64,000 nt of DNA from Beta vulgaris subsp. vulgaris (GCF_026745355.1 NC_079209.1:53012090-53076089), one strand, 5' to 3'. Counted from the first letter of the stretch, positions 1 to 10,760 are shown. Notes: a model not told the origin generated them from the letters alone. Numbers and translations are program-made.

Positions 1-52
1 GTAAAAACTGCATCTATTACTAAGTGATAGATAGAGTTTTTTTCCACTAGTG
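1..52. mobile_element. CACTA element terminus (truncated by window edge)
   Basis: The window opens in the end of a CACTA-type (En/Spm) DNA transposon. The last bases read TTTTTTTCCACTAGTG, the inverse of the CACTAGTGGAAAAA terminus seen on the complete CACTA element at 2492-4171. Just inside is a short self-complementary stretch around ACTAAGTGATAGATAG, typical of subterminal repeats. The rest of the element lies left of the window, so size, coding capacity and the other target-site copy cannot be judged. Confidence 0.6.
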
Positions 53-122
53 TATGGTGAATTTCAAAAGTCGAAAGGGTATACGGTGTAAAAAAAATTG
101 TCAAGGGTATATGGTGAAAAAA
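53..122. repeat. Mutator-type terminal inverted repeat fragment
   Basis: This stretch carries the phrases AGGGTATACGGTG and AGGGTATATGGTGAAAAAA, which match the right-hand terminal repeat of the Mutator-like element at 56031-56803. Here it is abruptly joined to a CACTA terminus at base 52, so the CACTA element probably inserted into it. Only one end is visible. Confidence 0.45.
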
Positions 123-567
123 TCGAAACAAATTTTATCTATATTTTTAAGTTATTTTTATTTTGCTTTTTATTTTTAATCTTGGAAAATGAACTTTAAT
201 CTATTAATTTGTTTTGCTTTACTCTATCTTTACTTTTGTCAAACTCGATTTTATCTGATACCTTAGATAAAATCTTATTTTATCTTTTGGTTATTTTTCC
301 TTCTATTTAGATGAGGATCATGAAGGTGAATGATTTAGAGTTATGCATACATGGCTAACACTTAGAGTTACTTCTATATAAAAATAGACCATTTTGGTAA
401 TCATTTAGAGCATCACTGAGTGAGTGTACTTGAGAGTATTAAGCATTTGACTGAGTCAATGCCACAAACAGTTCTCATAAGCAGTATTGTTCTTAAATTT
501 GTTGTTTATTTCTCTTATAGTAGTTGTTTTGAGAATTTCTAATTGTTTTGGGGTTGGAATTTGGAGT
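123..567. other. Intergenic, no gene seen
   Basis: AT-rich DNA without a credible reading frame or recognised repeat boundary. It is the left flank of the Sirevirus-like element starting at 573. The right flank of that element (from 8955) continues this locus, so the two stretches were contiguous before the insertion. Confidence 0.5.
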
Positions 568-572
568 AATAT

Positions 573-2032
573 TGTTGTGCATATACATGTTATGTTTTGA
601 TGATGAAAATTAATATAATATGTTATAGTATGAAAGTTTGCAACAGATGATTGAGAAAGGAATAAACAAGTGAAGACTTTGAAGAAATGAAGATTTAAGA
701 TTCAAGTCAAAGTTATTATTTCTAAGTATAGTTACTTTGTGTAAAAATGTAATATACTTGAATTAAGTGATATGCTATGTGTCAAAAATAGTAATATAAA
801 GTTAGGATAATTATTATTTTCTTAAACTTAAGAGAATATATAATTATGTTAAAAAATAGTAATATAAAGTTAGGATAATTATTATTTTCTTAGAGTTAAG
901 AAAATATATAATTATGTTAATGTTATATAACTATATAAAAGGAAATTAGTTTTTGAAATAAAACAAAGTTTTAAAAACGTGTTTTGATAAAATATTTTTA
1001 TAAAAGATTTTTTAAGAAAAAAACGTGTTTTATAAAACGTAATTTTATTAAAACGTGTAAAAGTTTTTTAAAAAAGAAAACGTGTTTTTGAATTGATAAA
1101 ATATATTTATAAAAGATTTTTTAAGAAAAAAACGTGTTTTATAAAACGAAATTTTATTAAAACGTGTAAAAGTTTTTTTTAAAAGAAAACGTGTTTTTGA
1201 ATAACGTGTTTTATAAAACTGGTTTTATAAAAATAAGATTTTCGAAAAATACTTTTTAGATAATAAAGAGTATGAGATAAAAAGAAAATCTATTGGTTAT
1301 TAAAGATATAGATAAACATGGATTTAAGGAAAACTTATCCTTTTAGAATTAAAGATAAAGATGAGAAAAGATAAAGTTTGTTTTTCTTAAAAGGAAAGTT
1401 TTATCCCTTAAATTAAGGAGTAAAAGATAAATATATTTTGAAGGTTTTTTTGTCCAAATTATGTACTATAAAAGGGTTTTATAATTCACTTTTATATCTC
1501 ATGTTTTCAGATAGAAAAACCGAAAATATTAAGAGCTGAAAACAGTTTCCTAAGGCACAGAGCATAGCACAGTTCGAGTCAGTTTAAGTAACTATCCAAC
1601 GATTGTAATTGTCCTCGAAATTGCTTGACTAAGAAGCACACACAATTGAGGATCGTTTTCTTTCTGTAATTCCACCATTATAGAGAGTGTCAACACTTTA
1701 GAGTTAAGTGTTGGGGGTCACTACTAGAGTTAGTAGTGAGGGAAATCTTATTGTATCAAGAGGTTGATATTTTAGGATTTAAAGAAATAAAAGAGTTTTT
1801 GTTTCTTGTGGATGTAGATCTCAGAGGTGAGATTGAACCACGTTATATCCTGAGTTTGAGTATTGATTTAATATTGTTTTAGTTTTAATTTTCGCAAAAA
1901 CTCAAATCAGAGATTTACGATTATTTCGCACAGTGGCTGGCACTGTGCAATAACAAAGGTTTTGCGAAAATCGATCAAATTTTGTCACTCAATTCAACCC
2001 CCCCTTCTTGAGTGTCACCTTGGGTTCTAACA
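573..2032 (+). repeat. 5' LTR of Sirevirus-like element 1
   Basis: It begins TGTTGTGCATATACATG and ends GGGTTCTAACA; the same ends bound the copy at 7495-8949. It holds a TATA-like box (CTATAAAAGGG, near 1468), a 65-bp near-tandem duplication around 787-917 and an array of eight ACGTG-containing units between about 990 and 1215. It differs from the 3' LTR mostly by small indels (1460 versus 1455 bp). Confidence 0.92.
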
Positions 2033-2034
2033 AG

Positions 2035-2050
2035 TGGTATCAGAGCAGGC
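2035..2050 (+). other. Primer binding site (tRNA-iMet type)
   Basis: TGGTATCAGAGCAGGC lies two bases after the 5' LTR. It is complementary to the 3' end of plant initiator methionine tRNA, the usual primer of Ty1/copia elements. Confidence 0.9.
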
Positions 2051-2499
2051 TATTCTCGTAAGACTAACATCTAGAAAATAGAAATCATGAATATGCAAGA
2101 TGACTCTCGAGACAGACACTCCAAGTGTCCAATTTTCAATGGAGAAGATTACGGATGGTGGAAAGCAAGAATGAGGATCTACATTCAAGGCTCAGACTAT
2201 GAGTGTTGGAGAATCATAAGAACAGGACCTATACTAATCCAAGTCAAGAATGCTGAAGGAAACTTGATTGACAAGGACGAAGATGATTACAACTCAGTTG
2301 ACTATGCGAAAGCCGAAAAAAACTTCAAAGCTATGAGTATTCTCCAATATGGAATTGGAACCTAATGAATACTCAAGGATCTCGGCTTGTACTACAGCAA
2401 AAGAAATATGGGACACGCTGGAATTGGCCCACGAAGGTACGAATGAGGTAAAACAATCTAGAATAGATTTGCTTATCCAACAATATGAATTCACTAGGG

Positions 2500-2760
2500 G
2501 AAAAAAAAGGAAGGGCTGCGCAGGAAGGGCTGCGCTTTTTCTATAAGCGCAGCTACTAGTGAAGGGCTGCGCTTTTCTTTAAAAGCGCAGCCCTACATAA
2601 CAGAAGGGTTGCGCTTTTGAAGAAAAGCGCAACCCTTCATTAAGTAGGGCTGCGCTTTTAAAAAAAACGCAGCACTTCTTACAGTAAGAAGGGCTGCGCT
2701 TGTCTAAAAAACGCAGCCCTTCTTAGAAGGGCTGTGTTTTTTAGACAAGCGCAGCCCTTT
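2500..2760. repeat. Left subterminal repeat cluster of the CACTA element
   Basis: At least six alternating direct and inverted copies of GGGCTGCGCTTTT and its complement, several arranged as hairpins around AAAAGCGCAGCCCT. A matching cluster lies at 3918-4150. Dense subterminal repeats of this sort bind the TNPA-type transposase in known CACTA systems. Confidence 0.85.
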
Positions 2761-3917
2761 ATGGGCTTTATTTTTTTTTAAATTTGAAAAGGAGTGGCAT
2801 TAGGCTTGTAAAAGTTAATAAGTGGGCCATTTTCTCTCTCCTTCCCTCATTCTCTCTCTCACAAACGCAGCCCTCCCTCCCTCATTCTCACGCTGCCTCC
2901 CTCATTTTCTCTCTCCTCTCTCACAAACGCTGCTCTCTCTCCCTTCACTCATTTTCTCTCTCTCACAAACGCTCTTCATTTTCACTCATTCTTGTCTGAA
3001 ATTCAGTCTGAAATTTCCGTCATTTTCACAAACGCTGTTCATTTTCTCTCTCCCTTAGATCTGTGGCTGTGGGTGTGGCCGTTTGGGTGTGCAAGCAAGC
3101 TGCGATTTTACTCATTTTCTCTCTCGAAGGATTTATTCCATTCGTCTGAAATTTAATCTGAAATTTTCGTCGGGTTCGTTCGCTCCATTCGTCTGAAATC
3201 CAAAGAAGGAAGAAACTAAGGGGTACAAAGTTTAAGGAGTACAAAGTTTTGAGATCTGTTTTTTTTATTTCTTCTATTTCTTAGATCTGTTTTTTTTTTT
3301 TCTTCAATTTCTTAGATCTGTTTTTTTTTTCTTCTATTTCTTAGATCTGAAATTCATCTGGTGTTGTAGAAGCAAAAATATGCGAACAAAATATTTCGAT
3401 CATACAGTGAAATGTAACAACTTCCTAATTATTTCGATTGTTTAATCTGTTTTGATTTATTGTTGTTGTAATTTAATTTTTAATTTTTCTTAGATCTGTG
3501 GTTCCTTCCATTTGATTTCGAAGATTTATCTGCTGGTTCGTGGTTCCTTTCATTTGATTTCGAACATTTACCCCCTTTTATAATCGATTTATCTACTGGT
3601 TCGTGGGGGTAATTTGCTCACTAGGTTTTTCAAATCCCAAAAATCTCGCCTTCCTCGCTCCTCCTTCGCTGACCGGTCACCACCGGATCCCTCATCTGCG
3701 CCTCCTTCGCACCGGAATTGCGCGGTTTATTTATTTAATTATAATATTTTATTGTTTATAATATATTCATCTGTTTTTGCGATAGTATATATCTGGCTAA
3801 TTATCTGTTTTTGTGATTTTGATATAATTTTATTAGTTTAGAATTGATTTTGTGTCAATTTGACAAAAAAAAATGCAAAAAAAAAAATTTTTTTTCTTTT
3901 TTTTTTTTGGGTCAAAA

Positions 3918-4150
3918 AGGCTGCGCTTTTAACCATTAGCACAGCCCTTCATGCTTAAAAAGGCTGCGCTTTTTAGGTTAAAGCGCAGCCCTTTTAAGCT
4001 TAAAGGGCTGCGCTTTTACCTAAAAAGCGCAGCCCTTCGTTGTGAAGGGCTGCGCTTGTAAAGCGCATCCCTACTCAAAAAGTGAAGGGCTGCTATTGAA
4101 AGGGCTGCTGTCAAAAAGCGCAGCCCTAAGGGCCTTTTTTAGCGCATCCC
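3918..4150. repeat. Right subterminal repeat cluster of the CACTA element
   Basis: Repeated GGCTGCGCTTTT and AAAAGCGCAGCCCTT units in both orientations, mirroring the left cluster. Some copies are degenerate (GCGCATCCCT). Confidence 0.85.
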
Positions 4151-5697
4151 TTCCTTATTTTTCCACTAGTGATTGTTTGCTATGAATAAGGACGAATCTA
4201 TTAAAGAGATGTTCACTAGATTTACACTAATCACTAATGAATTACGTTCTCTAGGCAAAACATATACTTCTGAAGATTTAGTGAGAAAGGTGTTAAGAAG
4301 TTTAACAAATCGATGGCTCCCAAAAATAACCGCTATTCAAGAAGCTAAAGATTTGACTAAACTTTCACTAGAACAACTTATTGGATCATTAATGACTCAT
4401 GAACTTGTCTTAGATTCTAAAACTAATGAACCAAAAAGTAAAGGTATAGCCTTGAGAACTGAATTGGAAATTGAAAATAGTGATAGTGATGATGATATTG
4501 ATTTTCTTACAAGGAGATTCAAAAATTTTCTCAAAAAGAACAAAAACAACAATCCTAGAAAAGATGAAAATTTCAAAGGTAAGAGCACTACCTCTAACTT
4601 TAAGAAAAGTGCTACTAATTCTGGTTGTTTCAAGTGTGGTGAGTACGATCACAGGATAAAGGAGTGTCCCTTATGGCATGATGAAAATCCTAAAGAAAGA
4701 AGGGAGCAATCCAAGAAAGAATTTAAAAAGGCTATGATAGCTGCCGTTTGGGGAGATTCGGATTCTGAGGAAGATCAGAGCGTGGCACAGTGCCACGAGG
4801 CCAAACTGCGTCTGAATGCTGTATAGACAACACTGAAGACGGCACTGTGCAATGACGACGCACATCTATGCTTGATGGCTAAAAGTTCGAACCCTCTCGA
4901 AGAGGTAGAAGATAGTGAGGTAAGCTTAACTTTCTTAAAACCTTCAATTCATCTTCTTTCAAAAAGTCAACTTGTCACTTTACTTGGAACGTAATTGATG
5001 ATTGTCAAAACATGAATGATAATTTTGATATCATGAAAAAGGAAATAAAAATTTGACCAAGCTAAAGATTGGATTAGAGTTAGAGTATAAGGATTTATTG
5101 AAAGAAAATAAAACATTGTTGAAAAGGATTGATGAGCAAGACATTGAGATACAAACACTAAAACACGAAAAAACAATCCTGGCTGATGACATAAAAAATC
5201 GAACAGTGCCATCCACTGTTTGTGAAACTGAAAAAACGTGTCTTGAAAAACAGATTGAAACACTAAATAACGAATTGACTGAACTTAAAAATTCAAGACA
5301 GGAATCTAGTATTGTTCCTTCAATGCTGCCTAGTGATGCTAAGTTAAGAGAAGATCTTGAAAAGGTTAAAAGAGACTTAGAGATTTCCAGAAAAAGAAGT
5401 AGTGATCTAAATACCTCAGTCGAATTCTTAGAATCACAACTTTCCATTGCTCGTAAGATGCATGACAAATGGACAAACGGAATGAATGCTCTAAACTACT
5501 TAACTAGCACCACAAACAACATGAACAAAACTGGATTAGGATACACTAATCAGCCGCACAGTGCCAGGCTCTGTGTAAGGACCTACGAGAGAGACTTCCG
5601 AAAGAGAAAATACGTGGGCCTTCCTGAATATCTAATTTGCAATTTTTGTGGAAATAATGGTCATCTAATTGACGACTGCAACAAAAAGAAAAATTGA

Positions 5698-7494
5698 ATT
5701 GCAAAGAATATCAAACGTGTTACTCAAATCTGGGTTAGGAAAGACATACTTGATGCTCAGCGTAAGAAAAAGGGACCCAAACAAATCTGGGTTCCAAAAC
5801 TAACGTGATTCTTTTCAGGCAAATGTGAGAGGAAGCAGCCTATAGTATCTTGACAAAGGCTGTTCAAGACATATGACTAGTGATAAATCTCAATTCCTCT
5901 CACTAGTAGCCTACCATGGAGGGTGTGTTATATTTGGCACTAATAAAAAGGGATAAATTGGTATTTGAAATGTCGGCAAATCTTTAACACACTCCATAGA
6001 GAATGTGATGGTGGTAAGTGGTTTGAAAAGTAATTATGTGATCAAGGTAATTATGTTGAATGTCATGCATGAACCTTTTACAAGATAACTCGTGGCTTTG
6101 GGATTAATTTCTGGAAATTAGTTGAGTATTATGCCTATTGTCCTCCTTTAAATATGTTAATTAGAGTGTTATTGATGCATGTCTTGGTGAAGCTTTGTGA
6201 GTAAAGGTCCACTTGATATAAAAGGACTCGTAATGGTCTAATGATGCTGTCCTAATGTCATGATCCTAAGTTGCCGAACTAATAAGCTATATGATCCTAA
6301 GTTGCCGAATTTTTGAGCTATGAAATGCAAATTCTTTCTCCTATAGCAAGCTTGATTTTTAGCCCAATATTCTGATTTTCTATTCATGAATTTGACATTT
6401 GTGCCTCATCATTTTTTCTTTCATATATCTCCACCTTATCTTCATTTCCCTATTATTATCCTTCTTTTCTTCACACATTCATCCAAAGTTCAACAAGTGC
6501 TTTTAATCTTGATTCATGGTATATGGAGCATAGACATATTGATAAGATGGTGAAAGAAGAAGACGCATTAGTTAAGGGGGAACATGAAAAGGTTGGAAGA
6601 AACACTAATGCTTGAAAGAATGAAAGTACTGTTTCATATTGTGCGGGCACAGTGCCATGAGATGTATCTAGAAGAAAATGAGGTTCGAATTAACTTATTT
6701 CACCTTTGATATCTTATTGATTGACTCTAGTAATATTGTATGGTCTGACTCTCTTTAAAAAAAAAAAAAAAAAGAGTGAAGAAAAGAAAAGAAGAGTAAG
6801 ACACTTGTGTTAGATAAATCTTAGAGTTCAATTTCTAGATGGAAAAAATATTATCAAAGGTTTTAAAATCATTATTTTGGATTCCGTATATCCGAAGATT
6901 AGTTATATTTGAAAGGAAAAGATTGTTCAGTGGCACAGTGGCACACACAGTGCCACAGTGAAGAAAGTCTTTAGATGTTTATTTGCGAAAGTTGAAAATA
7001 TGAAAAAGGGTTTAAGCACTTGTTGATCCAATTGCCATTTCAAATCTTTAAGCTTGCATTACCTATCTCCATCTTACATTCTTAGCTACTAACCATGATC
7101 CTTCATGATTATTTCTTGCTTCATAAATTCGGATTGTGAGTTGGATTATATTTTTGCTTAATGACTTCGGATTGTGAGTTGGATTATGACATAGCACCAG
7201 CATCCTTAGTATTTATTGCTTGAGCTACTTGAATTATTTTACAGACTATATCTCACTTTGACTTGCTAAACATGTTGATGTCTCCTTTTTGATAATGTCA
7301 AAAGGGGGAAGATGGGTATAATACTTAGACTATTGAATGAAATTATCTTGGTTACCAAGTTACTTGTGAAAACGTATGTGAATGATATTATGTTACTTTC
7401 CCTAATGTGATTAATGATGCATACTTTGAGGGGGAACAAGTGATTATCTAACAATATTATATTTATGGTTTGTCATCATCAAAAAGGGGGAATT
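5698..7494 (+). other. pol remnant and 3' non-coding region of element 1
   Basis: Directly after gag a frame reads GPKQIWVPKL, the usual copia text before protease, and then a protease-like start YLDKGCSRHMTSDKSQF. The catalytic Asp-Ser-Gly is read as Asp-Lys-Gly here. Beyond about 5960 no coding text of integrase, RT or RNase H is visible. Three purine-rich tracts (7300-7310, 7428-7440, 7481-7494) precede the 3' LTR. CACAGTGCCA-type palindromes recur at about 6647 and 6928-6958. Confidence 0.65.
7481..7494 (+). other. Polypurine tract of element 1
   Basis: AAAAAGGGGGAATT abuts the 3' LTR and would prime plus-strand DNA synthesis. Two similar tracts occur 54 and about 180 bp upstream. Confidence 0.85.
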
Positions 7495-8949
7495 TGTTGT
7501 GCATATACATGTTATGTTTTGATGATGAAAATTAATATAATATGTTATAGTAGTATGAAAGTTTGAACAGATGATGAAGAAAGGAATTAAAAATGAAGAC
7601 TTTGAAGAAATGAAGATTAAGATTAAGTCAAAGTTATTATTTCTAAGTATAGTTACTTTGTGTAAAAATGTAATAGTACTTGAATTAGTATATATGCTAT
7701 GTGCAAAAATAGTAATATAAGTTAGGATAATTATTATTTTCTTAGAGTTAAGAAAATATATAATTATGTTAAAAAATAGTAATATAAAGTTAGGATAATT
7801 ATTATTTTCTTAGAGTTAAGAAAATATATAATTATGTTAATGTTATATAACTATATAAAAGGAAATTAGTTTTTGAAATAAAACAAAGTTTTAAAAACGT
7901 GTTTTGATAAAATATTTTTATAAAAGATTTTTTAAGAAAAAAAACGTGTTTTATAAAACGTAATTTTATTAAAACGTGTAAAAGTTTTTTTAAAAAGAAA
8001 ACGTGTTTTTGAATTGATAAATATATTTATAAAAGATTTTTTAAGAAAAAAACGTGTTTTATAAAACGAAATTTTATTAAAACGTGTAAAAGTTTTTTTT
8101 AAAAGAAAACGTGTTTTTGAATAACATGTTTTATAAAACTGGTTTTATAAAAATAAGATTTTCGAAAATACTTTTTAGATAATAAAAGAGTATGAGATAA
8201 AAAGAAAATCTATTGGTTATTAAAGATATAGATAAACATGGATTTAAGGAAAACTTATCCTTTTAGAATTAAAGATAAAGATGAGAAAAGATAAAGTTTG
8301 TTTTTCTTAAAAGGAAAGTTTTATCCCTTAAATTAAGGAGTAAAAGATAAATATATTTTGAAGGTTTTTTTGTCCAAATTATGTACTATAAAAGGGTTTT
8401 ATAATTCACTTTTATATCTCATGTTTTCAGATAGAAAAACCGAAAATATTAAGAGCTGAAAACAGTTTCCTAAGGCACAGAGCATAGCACAGTTCGAGTC
8501 AGTTTAAGTAACTATCCAACGATTGTAATTGTCCTCGAAATTGCTTGACTAAGAAGCACACAATTGAGGATCGTTTTCTTTCTGTAATTTCACCATTATA
8601 GAGAGTGTCAACACTTAGAGTTAAGTGTTGGGGGTCACTACTAGAGTTAGTAGTGAGGGAAATCTTATTGTATCAAGAGGTTGATATTTTAGGATTTAAA
8701 GAAATAAAAGAGTTTTTGTTTCTTGTGGATGTAGATCTCAGAGGTGAGATTGAACCACGTTATATCCTGAGTTTGAGTATTGATTTAATATTGTTTTAGT
8801 TTTAATTTTCGCAAAAACTCAAATCAGAGATTTACGATTATTTCGCACAGTGGCTGGCACTGTGCAATAACAAAGGTTTTGCGAAAATCGATCAAATTTT
8901 GTCACTCAATTCAACCCCCCCTTCTTGAGTGTCACCTTGGGTTCTAACA
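7495..8949 (+). repeat. 3' LTR of Sirevirus-like element 1
   Basis: Nearly identical to 573-2032, with the same TG and CA ends, the same 65-bp internal duplication and the same TATA box (near 8387). The exact target duplication AATAT follows at 8950-8954. Confidence 0.92.
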
Positions 8950-9188
8950 AATATCATGTAATTGCGTAAGCTTTGAGTGAAGCTAGTGAAAGGAGTTTGA
9001 GTGAAGCTAGGCAAGATAGCATAGCAATAGTTGAGAAACTGTTATTAGGATTGTTATTCCTAGTGGAACGAGAGAGAAAGAGAGAAAGAAGAGACTCATT
9101 GTAATAGGTTGTACTTAGGAATTGGCCTATTATTAGTAGATAGTTGTGTTTGAATTTTCTTGCTCGAGGTCGAGATTTTTATTTTATA

Positions 9189-9445
9189 CTACCTCTGTTT
9201 TTATTTAGTTGCAACATTTTGACTTTCACGCTTACCAATGTTCAATTTCAAATCGGTTTATCTCTAATTGTATGTAAGTAAAAATTATAAAAATTTGATA
9301 TTATGAAAGCTTACATCGAAACGAATCAAACAAGACCCCACATGACTATATTTTGTTTAATATATAAATCAATAAATGTGGTCAAATAAGAGAACATGAA
9401 TAGTGCAATTTGCCAAACGTTGCAACTAAAAAAGAACGGAGGTAG
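9189..9445. mobile_element. Stowaway-like MITE
   Basis: A 257-bp element with TIRs of about 27 bp: CTACCTCTGTTTTTATTTAG at the left and CTAAAAAAGAACGGAGGTAG at the right, flanked by the TA duplication of Tc1/mariner insertions. No coding capacity. The CTACCTCNGTT terminus is typical of plant Stowaway elements. Confidence 0.85.
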
Positions 9446-10365
9446 TATTAGACGTAGAAAGGATTTCTTCGTAAAATCTCTCATATCTTTACTTTTTTCC
9501 TTTCACATTTGTTTAAATTCGCCAAAATTCATTTATTATTCCATACAATATTATTCCCCGTGTTGTATTAACATTTTTAATAGCAGAATCGTGTGAAATT
9601 GTAAAAGGAGAATGTGATGTATAAAAGTATGAATCTGATTATCACCAATAAAATTGGTATCAAACTAAGCCATAAAATTCTTAAAATGTCATACATAAAA
9701 TCGTGCATTGCACATAATAAGAAGTTAAGAACTAGTTTCAGAACCCTTCAGAAAACTGAAGTACATCTCAACTTCAACCGTAATATCTTGTTTGGCGCAA
9801 ACAAGTTGCTGAACTATGTTAATTTTCAGGTACAGTAAACAAATTAAAGCCAGTTTGGTAGCAACTGAAAACATTTGGGCATTAATGGGGACTGCTTTCT
9901 TTCTGAATATGACAAGTATACTGATGTTAGTGATGTATCATATACTACTATATATTCAAATGACTAGCTGTATCAATTTCGAGAAGCTGGAAGTTCATGA
10001 CGTATTATTTTTTTAAGGACAGCTAGCTGTAGGTGTACCGATTTCTAAGGCTCTAACAGACTTGACAGTGTATCCAACTGCAAGGTCGGGGAGCAAGTAG
10101 CTAGCAACTTGGAAATCGGTACATCAGATTACTTAGGACGTTCCTACTTGGTAAGTTGTAAAACCAACTTGGAAAGTTGTAATTAATTAGTTATTACTTA
10201 GGACAAGTCCCCCCCCCCCCTCCCCCCTCCCACACCACTTGTAGTTGTATACTTGTATTATAGACTATTAGTTTTATCACCTAGCAATATAGTAATTACA
10301 ATGATTGTTACATATTATAGTCTTTTTCGCCCAAATTTTAACTCATCATAAATTATCAATATAAT
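9446..10365. other. Intergenic, no supported gene
   Basis: Short open frames are present but show no recognisable protein and no exon context. A homopolymer of about 12 C lies near 10209. No repeat boundary was recognised. Confidence 0.4.
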
Positions 10366-10760
10366 GTGATTGGTGCAGTGGTGGATTTTTTTCACAATGG
10401 TAGGCTATTGACAGAGGTAAACTCCACTATAATTACTCTCATCCGTATATTACTTTGCCCTAGTAATGTTGGTGACTATAGACCTATATCTTACTGTAAT
10501 GTGATTTATAAATATATCACAGAAGTTATATGCAATAGACCGAGGGACGTTCTACCATACATCATCATGAAGACTCGGGGAGCTTTTGCGTATAGCAGGT
10601 ACATCATGCACAATATCATGATTTGTCAAGACTTAGTAAGGCAGTATGGTAAAAGTAATAGCAAGTCTAGATGCATGATGAAAATTGACATGAGGAAGAC
10701 ATATGATGACACAATAGAATGGGTTTTTTTTACAAGATCTATTCTCGAAAAAGAATAGAA
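10366..10760 (+). pseudogene. LINE reverse transcriptase fragment
   Basis: The translation contains the ordered RT motifs of plant L1-type LINEs: NSTIITLI, DYRPISYCNVIYK, a GAFAYSR segment (usually QGAFVxGR), ICQDLVRQYG and MKIDMRKTYD (usually MKIDLRKAYD). The segment runs about 130 residues, ends at a stop after the RT domain 3 region and has no neighbouring endonuclease. It is a 5'- and 3'-truncated dead copy. Confidence 0.8.

Larger units (their letters stand above)
2492..4171. mobile_element. Non-autonomous CACTA (En/Spm) element inside gag
   Basis: The 1680-bp insertion has termini CACTAGGGGAAAAA and TTTTTCCACTAGTG, about 30 bp of imperfect terminal inverted repeat, and an exact 3-bp duplication ATT at 2489-2491 and 4172-4174. 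Both ends carry clustered inverted copies of AAGGGCTGCGCTTTT, the subterminal transposase-binding repeat pattern of CACTA elements. Removing the element and one ATT rejoins gag in frame (QQYE then LFAMN), as in the related copy. No transposase ORF is present. The middle (about 2785-3850) is pyrimidine-rich and looks like a captured gene leader. Confidence 0.93.
2087..5697 (+). pseudogene. gag of Sirevirus-like element 1 (interrupted)
   Basis: The ATG at 2087 opens a gag with the N-terminal motif CPIFNGEDYGWWKARM typical of copia capsid precursors (UBN2/DUF4219 type). An extra base near 2360 shifts the frame: the relative at 15264-21789 reads SILQSGIGPDEYS where this copy reads into a stop. 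The frame continues from 2349 to about 2491, is interrupted by a CACTA element (2492-4171), and resumes at 4175 with LFAMNKDES. Next come an acidic spacer, a zinc knuckle CFKCGEYDHRIKEC (CX2CX4HX4C), another broken stretch near 4826-5050, a Lys/Glu-rich coiled coil (5053-5480) and a second CCHC knuckle CNFCGNNGHLIDDC at about 5638. Gag would form the particle that packages element RNA. With these breaks this copy is unlikely to make intact protein. Confidence 0.85.
573..8949 (+). mobile_element. Sirevirus-like Ty1/copia element, gag-only, + strand
   Basis: A complete LTR retrotransposon in outline: 5' LTR 573-2032, tRNA-iMet-type primer binding site at 2035, gag, a polypurine tract at 7481-7494, 3' LTR 7495-8949. 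The flanking 5-bp duplication AATAT is exact (568-572 and 8950-8954). The extended gag with zinc knuckles and a long coiled coil, the large LTRs and the multiplied polypurine tracts fit the Sirevirus (SIRE/Maximus) lineage of copia. Pol is nearly absent: after gag only the first residues of a protease-like region can be read (about 5845-5960), then no integrase, reverse transcriptase or RNase H. The element is therefore non-autonomous and would depend on proteins from a relative. A 1680-bp CACTA element is nested in gag. Confidence 0.9.

Noticed and set aside
2784..3058. Ser/Leu-rich frames near 2784-3058
   Set aside because: They come from CT-rich repeats inside the CACTA element.
9614..10016. 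Small frames between the Stowaway MITE and the LINE fragment
   Set aside because: No homology, no splice structure and composition like intergenic DNA.
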